This document shows, piece by piece, positions 1 through 9,000 of a DNA stretch of 64,000 nucleotides. The notes under the pieces are model-generated. The model had not been told where the DNA came from. It made no database searches and saw only the letters and a program-made list of their open reading frames with translations. The stretch covers positions 1 through 64,000 of the forward strand of contig ONAR01000006.1 of assembly GCA_900315835.1 (NCBI GenBank), written 5' to 3'. The translations under genes were made by a program, and so were the position numbers. Position 1 is the first letter of the stretch, and each line of letters begins with the position of its first letter. Source of the stretch: an uncultured Prevotella sp. GTDB lineage: Bacteria; Bacteroidota; Bacteroidia; Bacteroidales; Bacteroidaceae.

Positions 1-40
1 AATCTCAGGCGCAAGCCGTCCTTTCGTCAGAAAAAGGGAG

Positions 41-898
41 CTACTGACTCAATTTTGACATTTGGGCAATGCCCCTTCCCGATGGTTGCGGAATTGAGGC
101 TACCCTATTGTCCTGCAGGCGCATGGGCATCGGGTTGTCGGGCAATACGAAGAACGAGCGGTGCATCGTCAACGAGTATGGCTTCTGTACGACGCCTGTG
201 GTCTGGTAGCTCAGCAGACTCTCAATCTCGATGTTGCGGGCAAAGGCCTTCACCGAACTGATGCCCGAGGCATCAGACTGGAAGATGCCTTTCAGACTGC
301 CACCGCCACCCAACAGCTTGGCAATAGGACTGTCGTCTTTGATGGGGCTGATGCATTTCTCATTGCCGGAGAAGAAGGTCGACACGTCAATCAACAAGCT
401 CTTGCCATGCCGCGCCTGTATCTTAAAGCCTTTGAGCACGGGGTCCATATTGTTGCGCTGGAAAGCCGGCGCAATGGGGTCGTTGGGACTCACCTCGCGC
501 TGGTCCTGAATCTTATGCATATAGAGGTTGCGCCCGTCGGTCGTAAAATTAACCAATAGCGGGGTGACATTCATCTGACCTGCCACATAATCGGTAGCAT
601 CGCTGGTCGATGCAACACGGCTCGCAAGAATATAAGTCTTGGTTAGCGCGCTGTCGGGAATCTCAAAATACAACTTACCGGTCTTCTCATTAAACCACAC
701 GTTGAACAGACCCTTCTGAACCTTCGCGTCCTTGACCATACGGTTGAAGTCGGACAGTGAGTCTTTCTTTAGCACATTGGTCAACAAGTCCTTCTTCTTA
801 TCCTTCTTAGCCTGAATACCTGTTGGCGCCACAAGCAATAGACCCGCAACGCATATAAAACCTACTGAAAATTTATAAATCCTTTTATTCAAAAACAT
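41..898 (-). pseudogene. Truncated DUF5118/DUF5117-type zinc metalloprotease, N-terminal fragment
   Basis: The reading frame gives 285 residues with a signal peptide (about residues 1-30). The remainder resembles the N-terminus of the large secreted DUF5118/DUF5117 metalloproteases of Bacteroidota, which usually exceed 800 residues and carry the HExxH site much further on. Similarity appears to break just after the residues DNRV near position 110. Family members, as I recall them, continue with GYF at that point. A neighbouring frame instead continues with residues LNSATIG, as if about four bases were lost, and it stops soon after. No catalytic motif is present. I read it as a frameshifted, decaying gene. 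It could also be a short relative that I do not know. The family call is from memory of the family, not from a search. Confidence 0.6.
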
Positions 899-917
899 AT
901 GCTCTTGTAATTTGTTG

Positions 918-948
918 CAAATTTACTAAATATAACTTCAAGCTACAA
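918..948 (-). promoter_or_regulatory. Bacteroidota-type promoter for the truncated metalloprotease
   Basis: On the reverse strand a TTG (946-948) is followed after 20 bases by TAAATTTG (918-925), matching the -33/-7 consensus of the Bacteroidota housekeeping sigma factor. The start codon lies 19 bases downstream. Confidence 0.65.
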
Positions 949-1100
949 CTATTTCCTGAATTTTAACTACTTACTATCGCATTTTCCTGCTAAATAAGCA
1001 GTGTGGCTGCATTATTCTTTGTAATATTTATCCTTTACGTCTTAGGAATAGCCTTCTCTCTCGATTGCAAAGATAATACATTTCGCTTGCAAATCTTTTA

Positions 1101-1196
1101 CACGAAACACGTATATTATTACAAATTTACACGAAACACGTATATTATTACAAATCTACCCTATATTATTACAAATCTCCCGTATATTATTACAAC
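1101..1196. repeat. Degenerate AT-rich direct repeats
   Basis: Four copies of TATATTATTACAAAT begin near 1112, 1141, 1162 and 1183. The first two are extended by CACGAAACACG and spaced 29 bases apart; the others are 21 apart. On the reverse strand TAAATTTG, a -7-like box, occurs in the units. No gene follows in either direction close enough to assign a function. Confidence 0.7.
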
Positions 1197-1452
1197 TCCC
1201 TCCCCCTAAGGAAATATAAAATATATTACCGCAATTACCGCATCGCTATTTCTTCCTGATAATAAGAACGTTAACTGCGGTAATGTGCCTAAAATTGCCT
1301 CGCCACATTACCGCAAACATTACCGCAAATGAGGGAAAAGCTATAGAAGGGCGGAAGTATTTGTTAGAAGTCCAGAAGACAGAAGTCCGGAAGTCCAGTC
1401 ATTACAATAAGCAGACGTAGGGGCGTAGGCATTACTGCCGAAGAAACAGCCA

Positions 1453-1481
1453 GTGTAGTGGCCGGTCTTGTGCCGGCCACC
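1453..1481 (+). repeat. Dispersed 29-base hairpin repeat, copy 1
   Basis: GTGGCCGG and CCGGCCAC form an 8-bp stem around a 7-base loop. The same 29 bases occur inverted at 34962-34990 (identical) and, with two or three changes, at 42666-42694. All three copies are intergenic. Confidence 0.8.
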
Positions 1482-1493
1482 AACCGCATCGCG

Positions 1494-1603
1494 ATACCAT
1501 AGCTATCGCATCGCGATACCATAGCTATCGCATCGTCATACCATAGCTATCGCACCGTCATACCATAGCTATCGCAATGCGATACCATAGCTATCGCAAC
1601 GTC
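1494..1603. repeat. Five tandem 22-bp palindromic units
   Basis: Units begin at 1494, 1516, 1538, 1560 and 1582. Each contains or closely resembles GCGATACCATAGCTATCGC, whose ends GCGATA and TATCGC pair, with a further ATAGCTAT palindrome inside. An inverted partial copy (GGTATGGTATCGC) follows near 1608-1620. There are no unique spacers, so it is not a CRISPR array. Confidence 0.85.
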
Positions 1604-1910
1604 ATCGGTATGGTATCGCAGAGCGATAGAGCGAAGGGACAATAGAGAAGATAGAGACGCTGCACAGCATCGTCCTACTGGACCATCAAAGTTAGGGTAG
1701 GAACGGGTAACTACAGCCCTAAAAGCAGCCATCCGTTTAACACGCATTTGACTGGACTTCCGGACTTCTGGACTTCTAAAACCTCTTTTTCCCTATTTGC
1801 GGTAATGTTTCCCTGCAAGTGTTAACTCGCGAGATAAGCGGTAGGTGCTAACTGGATGCAGTTAATTGATTTAAAGACAGAAGCTCCGTTGCACTTTCCG
1901 CTCCTTTTTC

Positions 1911-2291
1911 TTATATCCCCAGCACATTCCTCACGACGAGCCAGACGAAGAAGGAGAGGATGTAGAACCAGACGACGTACTTGTTGCCCGCCAGTGCCTG
2001 CAGCCGCAGCTGCCATTTGCCATTGGGCAGGACGTCGGAGGCGATGATGAGCAAGAGATATGGTATGGCGTAGAGCAAGAAGAAATTGTATCGGGCGGCA
2101 GCCACCACATCACCCTGCAACAGGGCATGCAATGCCCGCTGAAAACCACAGCCGGGGCATTGCAGGCCTGTTATCAACTTAAACGGACAATGGAACGGCC
2201 AAAGGGCGGAAGTCGGGTCAACAAAAGCCAAGACGAGGCATACTGCCAGCGCCACGGCGACACCCAAAGCCACTTTCTTGCCCTTAGTCAT
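1911..2291 (-). CDS. DUF2752 small membrane protein
   Basis: The protein has 126 residues and about three membrane segments (near 7-24, 68-86 and 106-122). The family hallmark CPGCGFQRA lies at residues 45-53, between the first two segments. The function of DUF2752 is unknown. The cysteine pair suggests metal or redox chemistry at the membrane, but that is only inference. The gene starts 12 bases after the stop of the CD225-like gene, so the two probably share a transcript from the promoter at 2706-2736. Confidence 0.85.
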   Translation of the reverse strand: MTKGKKVALGVAVALAVCLVLAFVDPTSALWPFHCPFKLITGLQCPGCGFQRALHALLQGDVVAAARYNFFLLYAIPYLLLIIASDVLPNGKWQLRLQALAGNKYVVWFYILSFFVWLVVRNVLGI

Positions 2292-2303
2292 CCGTCATGC
2301 GCC

Positions 2304-2573
2304 TTATGCACTTACTGCCGCAGTGCCAAGCAATGCGAATATAATATAGATGATATCAATCACAACACCGCTCACAGCGGCGATTATGGCCCACTTCTTT
2401 GCATTCTTTGAGGCCGTCTCAGCCTCATCATACTGCTTGGCAGCATACAGCCCATTTACCTTGGCCGCATACACGATTGACACGATGCCGAACGGAAGGC
2501 AGCAGAGTACTGTTGACAGGATTGCCCAGACAAGGTAATTGTCAGGACGGGAATTAACCATTTCGTTATTCAT
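2304..2573 (-). CDS. CD225/dispanin-family small membrane protein
   Basis: The protein has 89 residues and two hydrophobic helices (about 13-33 and 62-84) joined by a charged, lysine- and alanine-rich loop. This is the pattern of bacterial CD225/dispanin proteins: a short N-terminal tail, a WAILSTVLCCLPFGI-like first helix and a second helix near the C-terminus. The molecular role in bacteria is unknown. It is the first gene of a two-gene operon with DUF2752, behind a long leader of about 130 bases. Confidence 0.85.
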   Translation of the reverse strand: MNNEMVNSRPDNYLVWAILSTVLCCLPFGIVSIVYAAKVNGLYAAKQYDEAETASKNAKKWAIIAAVSGVVIDIIYIIFALLGTAAVSA

Positions 2574-2705
2574 TGTAGTTTACTGTTGTCCGCGCTTCTC
2601 CTGCCGCGGTAAGATTGTTGTCATTGGTTCAATGAGAGGGAGATACTGCCGGTGAGACAGCTCTCATCACACCCGCTCTTTCGGCGGGCTTGGTCCTTTT
2701 TGGTG

Positions 2706-2736
2706 CAAAAGTAAATAATACTGACCAATAATCCAA
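2706..2736 (-). promoter_or_regulatory. Promoter of the CD225-DUF2752 operon
   Basis: The reverse strand shows TTG (2734-2736), a 20-base spacer and TACTTTTG (2706-2713), a full match to the Bacteroidota promoter pattern. The coding start is about 130 bases downstream, leaving a long untranslated leader. Confidence 0.7.
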
Positions 2737-2827
2737 GTAAAATGGTTAATTTTTCTTAGTAAGGGGCTTAATTTGCCTGTTGTGAAAGAGCATTACACCC
2801 AACACCTCAGAGGAAACGGGCCAAAAG

Positions 2828-2870
2828 AAAAGCCGCCAGGCAGTTGAACTTCAACCATCCGGCGGCTTTT
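2828..2870 (-). terminator. Intrinsic terminator after tRNA-Gln
   Basis: AAAAGCCGCC and GGCGGCTTTT form a 10-bp stem, flanked by A and T runs, directly downstream of the tRNA on the reverse strand. The loop holds a smaller inverted repeat (GTTGAAGTTCAAC). Confidence 0.85.
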
Positions 2871-2875
2871 GCGTG

Positions 2876-2946
2876 TTGGGGTACTCGGACTCGAACCAAG
2901 AATGACAGGACCAGAATCTGTAGTGTTACCATTACACCATACCCCA
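2876..2946 (-). tRNA. tRNA-Gln (anticodon CTG)
   Basis: On the reverse strand the acceptor arms TGGGGTA and TACCCCA pair fully and are followed by discriminator A. The D arm is GGTG/ACAC. The anticodon arm ACAGA-TTCTGGT-CCTGT places CTG at positions 34-36 after T33, with one mismatch at the base of the loop. The T arm carries TTCGAGT. CCA is not encoded. The layout matches bacterial tRNA-Gln. A terminator hairpin follows. Confidence 0.9.
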
Positions 2947-3157
2947 ATGTCTCGCACCCCTTCTTGTGGAATGCGAGTGCAAAGGTACGCCGTTTTTTTG
3001 TTCCGACCAAATAAATCATGAGTTTTTTTCAAAAAAAGTGCATTCGGCTGCGTCACCAGCCATGATAGGGCGACATTGTGCAAGGCCAATAAGGGCGGAG
3101 CAAGGATAGGACAAAGAAGCCTTCATGACGTGTTTTTGCTAAATAAAACAAATAAAT

Positions 3158-3188
3158 TTTGCCGTTCCTGCTTTTTGCGCTAACTTTG
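3158..3188 (+). promoter_or_regulatory. Promoter of the rsfS-ftsH-cdsA operon
   Basis: TTTG (3158-3161), a 19-base spacer and TAACTTTG (3181-3188) match the -33/-7 consensus, 30 bases ahead of the rsfS start. Confidence 0.75.
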
Positions 3189-3218
3189 TGGGATAATGTA
3201 CGCATATATTAATATTGA

Positions 3219-3578
3219 ATGAAAGCAACAGCAACAGAAAAGTTACTTGAAACGATTAAGGACGGCATCCTTGACAAAAAAGGCGAGAACATTGTAGTCA
3301 TTGACCTGCGCCACATCGACGGTGCCATCGCCAGCTATTTCGTCATCTGCCAAGGCAACTCCCCCACTCAGGTTGAGGCTATAGCCGAATCAGTTGGCGA
3401 CAAGTGCCGCGACGAGGAAGGTGAAAAGCCCGTAGGCGTCAACGGACTGGGCAACGACCAATGGGTAGCCATCGATTTCGTCGACATCATGGTGCATATC
3501 TTCCAACCTGAGGCCCGCGCCTTCTACGACCTTGAGCACCTCTGGGAAGACGCCAAGATTCAGAAGATTGCCGGATAG
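3219..3578 (+). CDS. rsfS: Ribosomal silencing factor RsfS
   Basis: The 119-residue protein is the usual length for RsfS/Iojap. Family proteins bind ribosomal protein uL14 on the large subunit and block subunit joining when nutrients are short. Features seen include a central segment resembling the Iojap core (DLRHIDGAIASYFVICQGNS, about residues 28-47) and the C-terminal VDIMVHIFQPEARAFYDLEHLW stretch, which ends in the conserved tyrosine, leucine and tryptophan. It is first in an operon with ftsH, 56 bases upstream of the ftsH start, and has a clear promoter. Confidence 0.95.
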   Translation: MKATATEKLLETIKDGILDKKGENIVVIDLRHIDGAIASYFVICQGNSPTQVEAIAESVGDKCRDEEGEKPVGVNGLGNDQWVAIDFVDIMVHIFQPEARAFYDLEHLWEDAKIQKIAG

Positions 3579-3634
3579 CAACGATTGCCTATAGCGAAGA
3601 AACAAGCATTTACCTCATTTATTAACATCGAACA

Positions 3635-5842
3635 GTGGACAACAGACGATACAACTCCAACAACAACGACAACCGACAACCGAAGATGCCACGGTTCAAT
3701 ATGAACTGGCTCTACATTACTGTGGCTATCGTGTTGGCCATCCTCCTTTTCTCGGGTGGTGGCAATTCCATTGCCAAGGGTACGGCCTCCAACCAGGAGA
3801 CCTCATACAGCGATTTCAAGACCTACGTGAGCAAAGGGTATGCCCAGCGCGTGGTCATCAACAAAACCGAGAACACGTTGCAGATGTATATCAAACCGCA
3901 ATACATCCACACCGTGCTTAACGTGACACCGCAGCAAGCGGGGACCAATCCTTACGTCACCGTGCAGTTTGGTTCGGTTGATGAGCTGGAAAAGTTCCTC
4001 AGCGCCGAGCAGCAGAAGCATAAGCTCTCCGGCTTCAGTTATAACAACGAGAAAGGCACCGACATTTGGAACATCCTGCTTAATCTCTCACCGCTCATTT
4101 TCTTCTTCTTCCTCTTTTGGTTCCTCACCCGCGGCATGGGCAATGCCGGTAGCGGTGGCGGCGTGTTCAACGTCGGCAAGAGCAAGGCCAAGCTCTATGA
4201 GAAAGGCAACGAGATGGGCGTGACCTTCAAGGATGTCGCTGGACAGGAGGGCGCCAAGCAGGAGGTGCAAGAGATTGTCGACTTCCTCAAGAACCCAAAG
4301 AAATACACCGATTTGGGTGGTAAGATACCCAAGGGTGCGCTGCTCATCGGTCCTCCGGGAACCGGTAAGACGCTCTTGGCGAAGGCTGTAGCCGGTGAGG
4401 CTGGTGTGCCGTTCTTCTCCATGAGCGGCTCCGACTTCGTCGAGATGTTCGTCGGCGTGGGCGCCAGCCGCGTGCGCGACGTCTTTGCCCAAGCCAAGCA
4501 GAAAGCCCCTTGCATCATCTTCATCGATGAGATCGACGCCGTGGGCCGCGCCCGTTCGAAGAGTCCAGCCATGGGTGGCAACGATGAGCGCGAGAATACG
4601 CTCAACGCCCTACTCACCGAGATGGATGGTTTCGGTACCAACTCGGGCGTCATCGTGCTGGCTGCCACCAACCGCGCCGACATGCTCGACAAGGCCCTGC
4701 TGCGTGCAGGCCGCTTCGACCGTCAGATTCACGTCGACCTGCCCGATTTGGCTGAGCGCAAAGCCATCTTCATGGTTCACCTCAAGCCGCTGAAGACCGA
4801 CAATAGCCTCGACGTCGACTACCTTGCACGTCAAACTCCGGGCTTCTCGGGGGCCGACATTGCCAACGTTTGCAACGAGGCCGCACTTATCGCCGCCCGC
4901 CACAACAAGAAATTTGTCACCAAACAGGATTTCCTCGACGCTGTCGACCGCATCATCGGCGGATTGGAGAAGAAGACTAAGGTGATGACCGCCGACGAGA
5001 AGAAGTCCATTGCCATCCACGAGGCTGGTCACGCCACGGTGAGCTGGTTCTGCAAGTTCGCCAACCCGCTGGTCAAAGTCACCATCGTGCCCCGTGGCCA
5101 AGCGTTAGGTGCCGCATGGTACCTGCCCGAGGAGCGCGTCATCACGACCAAAGACGAGGAGCTCGACGAAATCTGTGCCCTGTTAGGTGGCCGCGCCGCT
5201 GAAGACCTCTTCGTCGGTGCCATTTCGACAGGTGCCATGAACGACCTGGAGCGCTCTACCAAGGCCGCCTTCGGTATGGTGGCTTACACCGGTATGAGCG
5301 ACCGCCTGCCCAACATCTGCTATTACAACAATCAGGAGTATCAGTTCCAGCGCCCCTACAGCGAGACTACGGCAAAAATTATCGACGACGAGGTGCTGAA
5401 GATTATCAACGAACAATACGACCGCGCCAAGCAGATTCTCACCGAACATAAGGAAGGTCATCGGCAACTCGCCCAACTGCTCTTCGAGAAGGAGGTCATC
5501 TATGCTGAGGACGTGGAAAAAATCTTCGGCAAACGTCCCTGGGAGAGCCGCACCGAGGAACTGATGAAGGAGAACGATAAGCTCGAGGCCGAGAAGGCTG
5601 CCAAGGAAAAGGCCGAGGAGCCGAAGTTGGAAGACATGCCCGACGCCGTGAAGCAGGCGCAGGCAGAATACAACAAATCGGTGGCCGAGAAAGAAGACGC
5701 CGACAAGAAGGTTTCCGATGACGAGGCCAGCGAGAAGAAGGTTTCCGATGACGAGGCCAGTGAAAAGAAGGTTTCCGATGACGAGGCCAGTGAAAAGAAG
5801 GTTTCCGATAACGAGACCAGTGACAACGAGGCTACCGAATAA
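3635..5842 (+). CDS. ftsH: ATP-dependent zinc metalloprotease FtsH
   Basis: FtsH is a membrane-anchored AAA+ protease that degrades unneeded or damaged membrane and cytosolic proteins. In this 735-residue protein the first membrane helix (about 24-40) and second (about 147-165) frame a periplasmic domain. The AAA module has Walker A GPPGTGKT (239-246), Walker B with IDEID (near 297-301) and an arginine-finger segment RAGRFDR (357-363). The zinc site HEAGH is at 462-466. The start is GTG at 3635; the family normally has such a short polar N-terminus, which supports it. The C-terminus is odd: after a Glu/Lys-rich coiled-coil tail it ends in four 10-residue repeats. It lies between rsfS and cdsA, 12 bases before cdsA. 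Confidence 0.97.
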   Translation: MDNRRYNSNNNDNRQPKMPRFNMNWLYITVAIVLAILLFSGGGNSIAKGTASNQETSYSDFKTYVSKGYAQRVVINKTENTLQMYIKPQYIHTVLNVTPQQAGTNPYVTVQFGSVDELEKFLSAEQQKHKLSGFSYNNEKGTDIWNILLNLSPLIFFFFLFWFLTRGMGNAGSGGGVFNVGKSKAKLYEKGNEMGVTFKDVAGQEGAKQEVQEIVDFLKNPKKYTDLGGKIPKGALLIGPPGTGKTLLAKAVAGEAGVPFFSMSGSDFVEMFVGVGASRVRDVFAQAKQKAPCIIFIDEIDAVGRARSKSPAMGGNDERENTLNALLTEMDGFGTNSGVIVLAATNRADMLDKALLRAGRFDRQIHVDLPDLAERKAIFMVHLKPLKTDNSLDVDYLARQTPGFSGADIANVCNEAALIAARHNKKFVTKQDFLDAVDRIIGGLEKKTKVMTADEKKSIAIHEAGHATVSWFCKFANPLVKVTIVPRGQALGAAWYLPEERVITTKDEELDEICALLGGRAAEDLFVGAISTGAMNDLERSTKAAFGMVAYTGMSDRLPNICYYNNQEYQFQRPYSETTAKIIDDEVLKIINEQYDRAKQILTEHKEGHRQLAQLLFEKEVIYAEDVEKIFGKRPWESRTEELMKENDKLEAEKAAKEKAEEPKLEDMPDAVKQAQAEYNKSVAEKEDADKKVSDDEASEKKVSDDEASEKKVSDDEASEKKVSDNETSDNEATE
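5705..5824 (+). repeat. Four in-frame 30-bp repeats at the ftsH 3' end
   Basis: Units begin at 5705, 5735, 5765 and 5795 and encode [10 protein letters not shown] three times, then the variant [10 protein letters not shown] (residues 691-730). The first three units differ only at a few synonymous bases, suggesting recent expansion. The frame is preserved for any unit number. Confidence 0.95.
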
Positions 5843-5854
5843 AACATTATTTTT

Positions 5855-6718
5855 ATGACAAGCAAGCAAAAAAATCTCATCGTCCGCACCATAACGGGCA
5901 TTCTGTTCGTCGCCGTCATGGTGTCGGGTTTTCTCAACGCCATGGCGATGATGCTGTTGTTCTGCATCATCACCGGCCTCACGCTGTGGGAATATACAGG
6001 ACTGGTCAACAACTATGTGGCTGACACGACGGTCAACCGTTTCATCTCAACCGTTGGCGGCGTCTATCTCTTCATTGCCGTGGGCGCATGGGCGTCGGGC
6101 ATTGTCACGGGCTTTGCCGTACTGGTGCCTTATATCCTGACCATCATCTATCTGCTCATCAGCGAACTCTATACAAAGAGCGCCAATGCCGTGGCCGACT
6201 GGGCTTACACCATGCTCGGCCAATTGTATATCGCCCTGCCACTGGCACTCATCAACATCCTTTCCTTCCCCGTGCAGGACATCCAATACTACGATATGTA
6301 TCTGCCACTGAGCGTCTTCATCCTGCTGTGGTGCAACGATGCGGGCGCTTACTGCGTCGGTTCGCTCATCGGTAAGCACAAGCTCTTCCCCCGCATCTCT
6401 CCGGGCAAGACCTGGGAGGGCAGCATCGGCGGTGGCGTGATTGCCATCATTGCGGCCGGCATCATCGGCTATCTGGTCAACAACAGCGATGCAGGCCACC
6501 TGCTCAACGTCTGGGAGTGGCTCGGTCTGGCCGTCATCGTAGTGGTGTTCGGCACTTGGGGCGACTTGGTCGAGAGTCTGTTCAAGCGCACCATCGGCAT
6601 CAAGGACAGCGGCAATATTCTGCCCGGTCACGGTGGCATGATGGACCGCTTCGACTCATCGCTCATGGCTATTCCAGCAGCAGTGATTTATCTGTACGCA
6701 TTGCAACTATTTGCATAA
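5855..6718 (+). CDS. cdsA: Phosphatidate cytidylyltransferase CdsA
   Basis: CdsA makes CDP-diacylglycerol from CTP and phosphatidate, the branch point for bacterial phospholipids, in the inner membrane. The 287-residue protein has about eight hydrophobic helices. It carries the family signature near the C-terminus: WGDLVESLFKR followed by KDSGNILPGHGGMMDRFDS, with the conserved aspartates. The start lies 12 bases after ftsH, so it is probably cotranscribed with rsfS-ftsH. Its last 50 bases overlap the 3' end of the convergent helicase gene. Confidence 0.95.
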   Translation: MTSKQKNLIVRTITGILFVAVMVSGFLNAMAMMLLFCIITGLTLWEYTGLVNNYVADTTVNRFISTVGGVYLFIAVGAWASGIVTGFAVLVPYILTIIYLLISELYTKSANAVADWAYTMLGQLYIALPLALINILSFPVQDIQYYDMYLPLSVFILLWCNDAGAYCVGSLIGKHKLFPRISPGKTWEGSIGGGVIAIIAAGIIGYLVNNSDAGHLLNVWEWLGLAVIVVVFGTWGDLVESLFKRTIGIKDSGNILPGHGGMMDRFDSSLMAIPAAVIYLYALQLFA

Positions 6719-8972
6719 CGCGCTGGCGCATGCCCTCAATATCGAGCACGCCATAAGCAAAACCTTTGCGGGTCAATTCCACGGGAAGCCGGTCGTCGTA
6801 TTTATCGAAGACCGGCTTTTCCTTTGGATAGAGCAGTGTCATCGGATCGATGGGCTTGCTGATTTCCGCCCGCATCACCTCTAACAGTCGGTCGAGGCTG
6901 GTCTGCAGCGTGAACTGCATCCAATAGGGGCGGTTAGAGTCGAAGCCCTTCATGCCCACCTGCGGTCCGCATTTCAGCCGCAGGAATCGCTCCAAAGCCA
7001 GGAAAGCGTAGCTGCCGAGCCAAGGGAACAGTGCATACATGTTGCCACCCAACGAGATAATCCACTTCACGCCAAGTCCCGAATGCAGCGCTGCATCCTG
7101 CGCCTGAGCCAGCCGCAAACGGGCATGCGGCAGAAGGTAGGCATAGCGGGCAACACGCTGCTCAGGCGTCTTGTCGCCATCGACGAAGCCCTCAAGCAAC
7201 AGCCGACGCATGCGTTCGAGGATATGCGTATGGATGTCGCCCGGCTCATCGCCGAAATAGGCCGGGATAATACCCTTAACCGGATGGCAATAGACCACAT
7301 GGCGTTTGATGTCGACCTCCTCGACCACCCACACGCGACCGGCAATGGCAATCTTGTCGTTCACTGGTGGCGGTTTGACAATGGTGCCCAGCTCCTGCGA
7401 CTCGCAGCGCACAGTATATTCCTCATTCTCTTGAAACACCGCATAGAACTTGAAGTTGTTCACCTCACGCTCTCCCGCGATGCCCACGATGAGTCCACCG
7501 CGCTCGGTGCGCTCGATGTGGTCAGTCTTGAGCAGATGACGCAGCAACACACGGAAATCGTCTTGCGTGATGTTGCGGAAATAGCTCAGCGTCAATACGC
7601 GCGAGGCCAGTTCGGCCGGCGTCATCTCTCCACCCGAGGCCAATGTCGCCATTGTCTGATGATAAAGCAGACTGTAGGGCAAGCGACCCGTACGTGGCGG
7701 TTCCACCCATTTCTCTTCCAAATAAAGCTGGACCAAGGCGATACCCTGCAACAGTTTCCAAGGTATGGTCTCCGGCAACAGCGCCCGGGCCTCGGCGGGG
7801 TCCTCGCGGATAACAAACCACATCTCCGAAGGCGCGTTGCGGCGACCGGTGCGGCCCATACGCTGGAGAAACGACGACACCGTGTAGGGTGCATCAATCT
7901 GAAAGGCACGCTCCAAGCGGCCGATGTCGATGCCCAGTTCGAGCGTCGAGGTGGTGCAGACGGTGACGAGACTGTCGTCGCGCTTGATAATCTCCTCGGC
8001 GCTCTCACGATACGACGTCGAGAGGTTGCCGTGGTGGATGAGGAAGCGGTCGGGCTCATGCCGGGCCTCACAGTATTGGCGCAGCGTTGAGGTCACGGCC
8101 TCACACTCCTCACGTGAGTTGGAGAAGACGAGACATTTGTGGCCACGCGTATTGTCAAAGATATAACGCAGGGCGGGGTCGGCCATACGCAGTGGGTCGT
8201 CGGGGCCAGTGCTCTGCGGGTCGGGCAGCTCCTTGCGTCCCTCCTTGCGGGCCTGCACGGTGTGGTCGGGCTGGATGGTGAAGAAATGCTCCATCGACAG
8301 CCGCCATTTGGCTTTAGCCGCCTCCACGCGTGGGATGACTGTTCCGCGGCCGGTACCCGCCGAGAGATAGCGGGCCACCATATCGGGTTCGCCAATGGTG
8401 GCCGATAGACCGATGCGACGTGGATTGACATTGGCTATACGACAGAGGCGCTCAATGAGGCAGAGCGTCTGACCGCCGCGGTCGCCACGGAGGAAGGAGT
8501 GTATCTCGTCGATGACAATAAAGCGCAGGTCTCCGAAGAGATGGGGAATTTCCGAATGGCGGTGCAACAGCATGGCCTCGAGACTCTCGGGGGTAATCTG
8601 GAGAATACCCGAGGGATGCTTGAGTAGTTTCTTTTTCTGCGACTGCGCCACATCACCATGCCAGTGCCAGACGGCGATGCCACTCTCGTCGCAGATATCG
8701 TTGAGGCGGACAAACTGGTCGTTGATGAGCGCTTTCAGTGGGGCGATATAGAGACAGCCCACCGAGGCAGGCGGTTGCTCTTGCATGAGGGTGATGATGG
8801 GGAAGAAGGCAGCCTCAGTCTTACCCGATGCCGTAGAGGCCGAGAGCAGCACATTGGCGTCAGTATTGAAGATGGCGTCGCCAGCCGCGGCCTGAATGCC
8901 GCGGAGCGATGTCCAGCCGTTTTCGTAGATGTAGTGCTGGATGAGAGGGGAGTATCGGGAAAAGACGTTCAT
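6669..8972 (-). CDS. Lhr/BrxHI-like DEAD/DEAH-box helicase
   Basis: This 767-residue superfamily 2 helicase has SASTASGKT (motif I, 44-52), DEIH (motif II, 155-158), SAT (motif III, 190-192) and QRMGRTGRR (motif VI, 370-378). After the two RecA lobes a long C-terminal region follows, as in Lhr-type and BREX-associated BrxHI helicases. The N-terminal segment (SPLIQHYIYENGWTSLRGIQ) fits the start of that group. The gene is third in a cassette with a BrxD-like ATPase and a TerB-domain protein. A role in DNA processing during phage defence or DNA stress is inferred from those partners. Its C-terminal 16 codons overlap the end of cdsA. A 9-bp tandem array separates it from the ATPase gene. Confidence 0.85.
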   Translation of the reverse strand: MNVFSRYSPLIQHYIYENGWTSLRGIQAAAGDAIFNTDANVLLSASTASGKTEAAFFPIITLMQEQPPASVGCLYIAPLKALINDQFVRLNDICDESGIAVWHWHGDVAQSQKKKLLKHPSGILQITPESLEAMLLHRHSEIPHLFGDLRFIVIDEIHSFLRGDRGGQTLCLIERLCRIANVNPRRIGLSATIGEPDMVARYLSAGTGRGTVIPRVEAAKAKWRLSMEHFFTIQPDHTVQARKEGRKELPDPQSTGPDDPLRMADPALRYIFDNTRGHKCLVFSNSREECEAVTSTLRQYCEARHEPDRFLIHHGNLSTSYRESAEEIIKRDDSLVTVCTTSTLELGIDIGRLERAFQIDAPYTVSSFLQRMGRTGRRNAPSEMWFVIREDPAEARALLPETIPWKLLQGIALVQLYLEEKWVEPPRTGRLPYSLLYHQTMATLASGGEMTPAELASRVLTLSYFRNITQDDFRVLLRHLLKTDHIERTERGGLIVGIAGEREVNNFKFYAVFQENEEYTVRCESQELGTIVKPPPVNDKIAIAGRVWVVEEVDIKRHVVYCHPVKGIIPAYFGDEPGDIHTHILERMRRLLLEGFVDGDKTPEQRVARYAYLLPHARLRLAQAQDAALHSGLGVKWIISLGGNMYALFPWLGSYAFLALERFLRLKCGPQVGMKGFDSNRPYWMQFTLQTSLDRLLEVMRAEISKPIDPMTLLYPKEKPVFDKYDDRLPVELTRKGFAYGVLDIEGMRQRVMQIVAMRTDKSLLLE

Positions 8973-9000
8973 AGTAGGGGAAGATAGAGACTTAGGGACT

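Larger units (their letters stand above)
1315..1810. repeat. About 0.5-kb non-coding element with long terminal inverted repeats
   Basis: The left arm (1315-1401) and right arm (1749-1810) are inverted copies sharing AAACATTACCGCAAAT, then AGGGAAAA, TTAGAAGTCCAGAAG and TCCGGAAGTCCAGTCA, with small gaps. Between them lie a GC-rich hairpin (1453-1481), a 22-bp palindromic tandem array (1494-1603) and no convincing gene. This is MITE-like architecture, but no target-site duplication was found at the ends. The AAGTCC motif recurs at 40211-40327. Confidence 0.65.

Noticed and set aside
1003..1209. 68-residue ORF over the AT-rich repeats
   Set aside because: Its codons are simply the repeat units (repeated ITNLPY-type peptide).
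1494..1603. Possible CRISPR array
   Set aside because: Units are directly adjacent with no unique spacers, and no cas gene is nearby.
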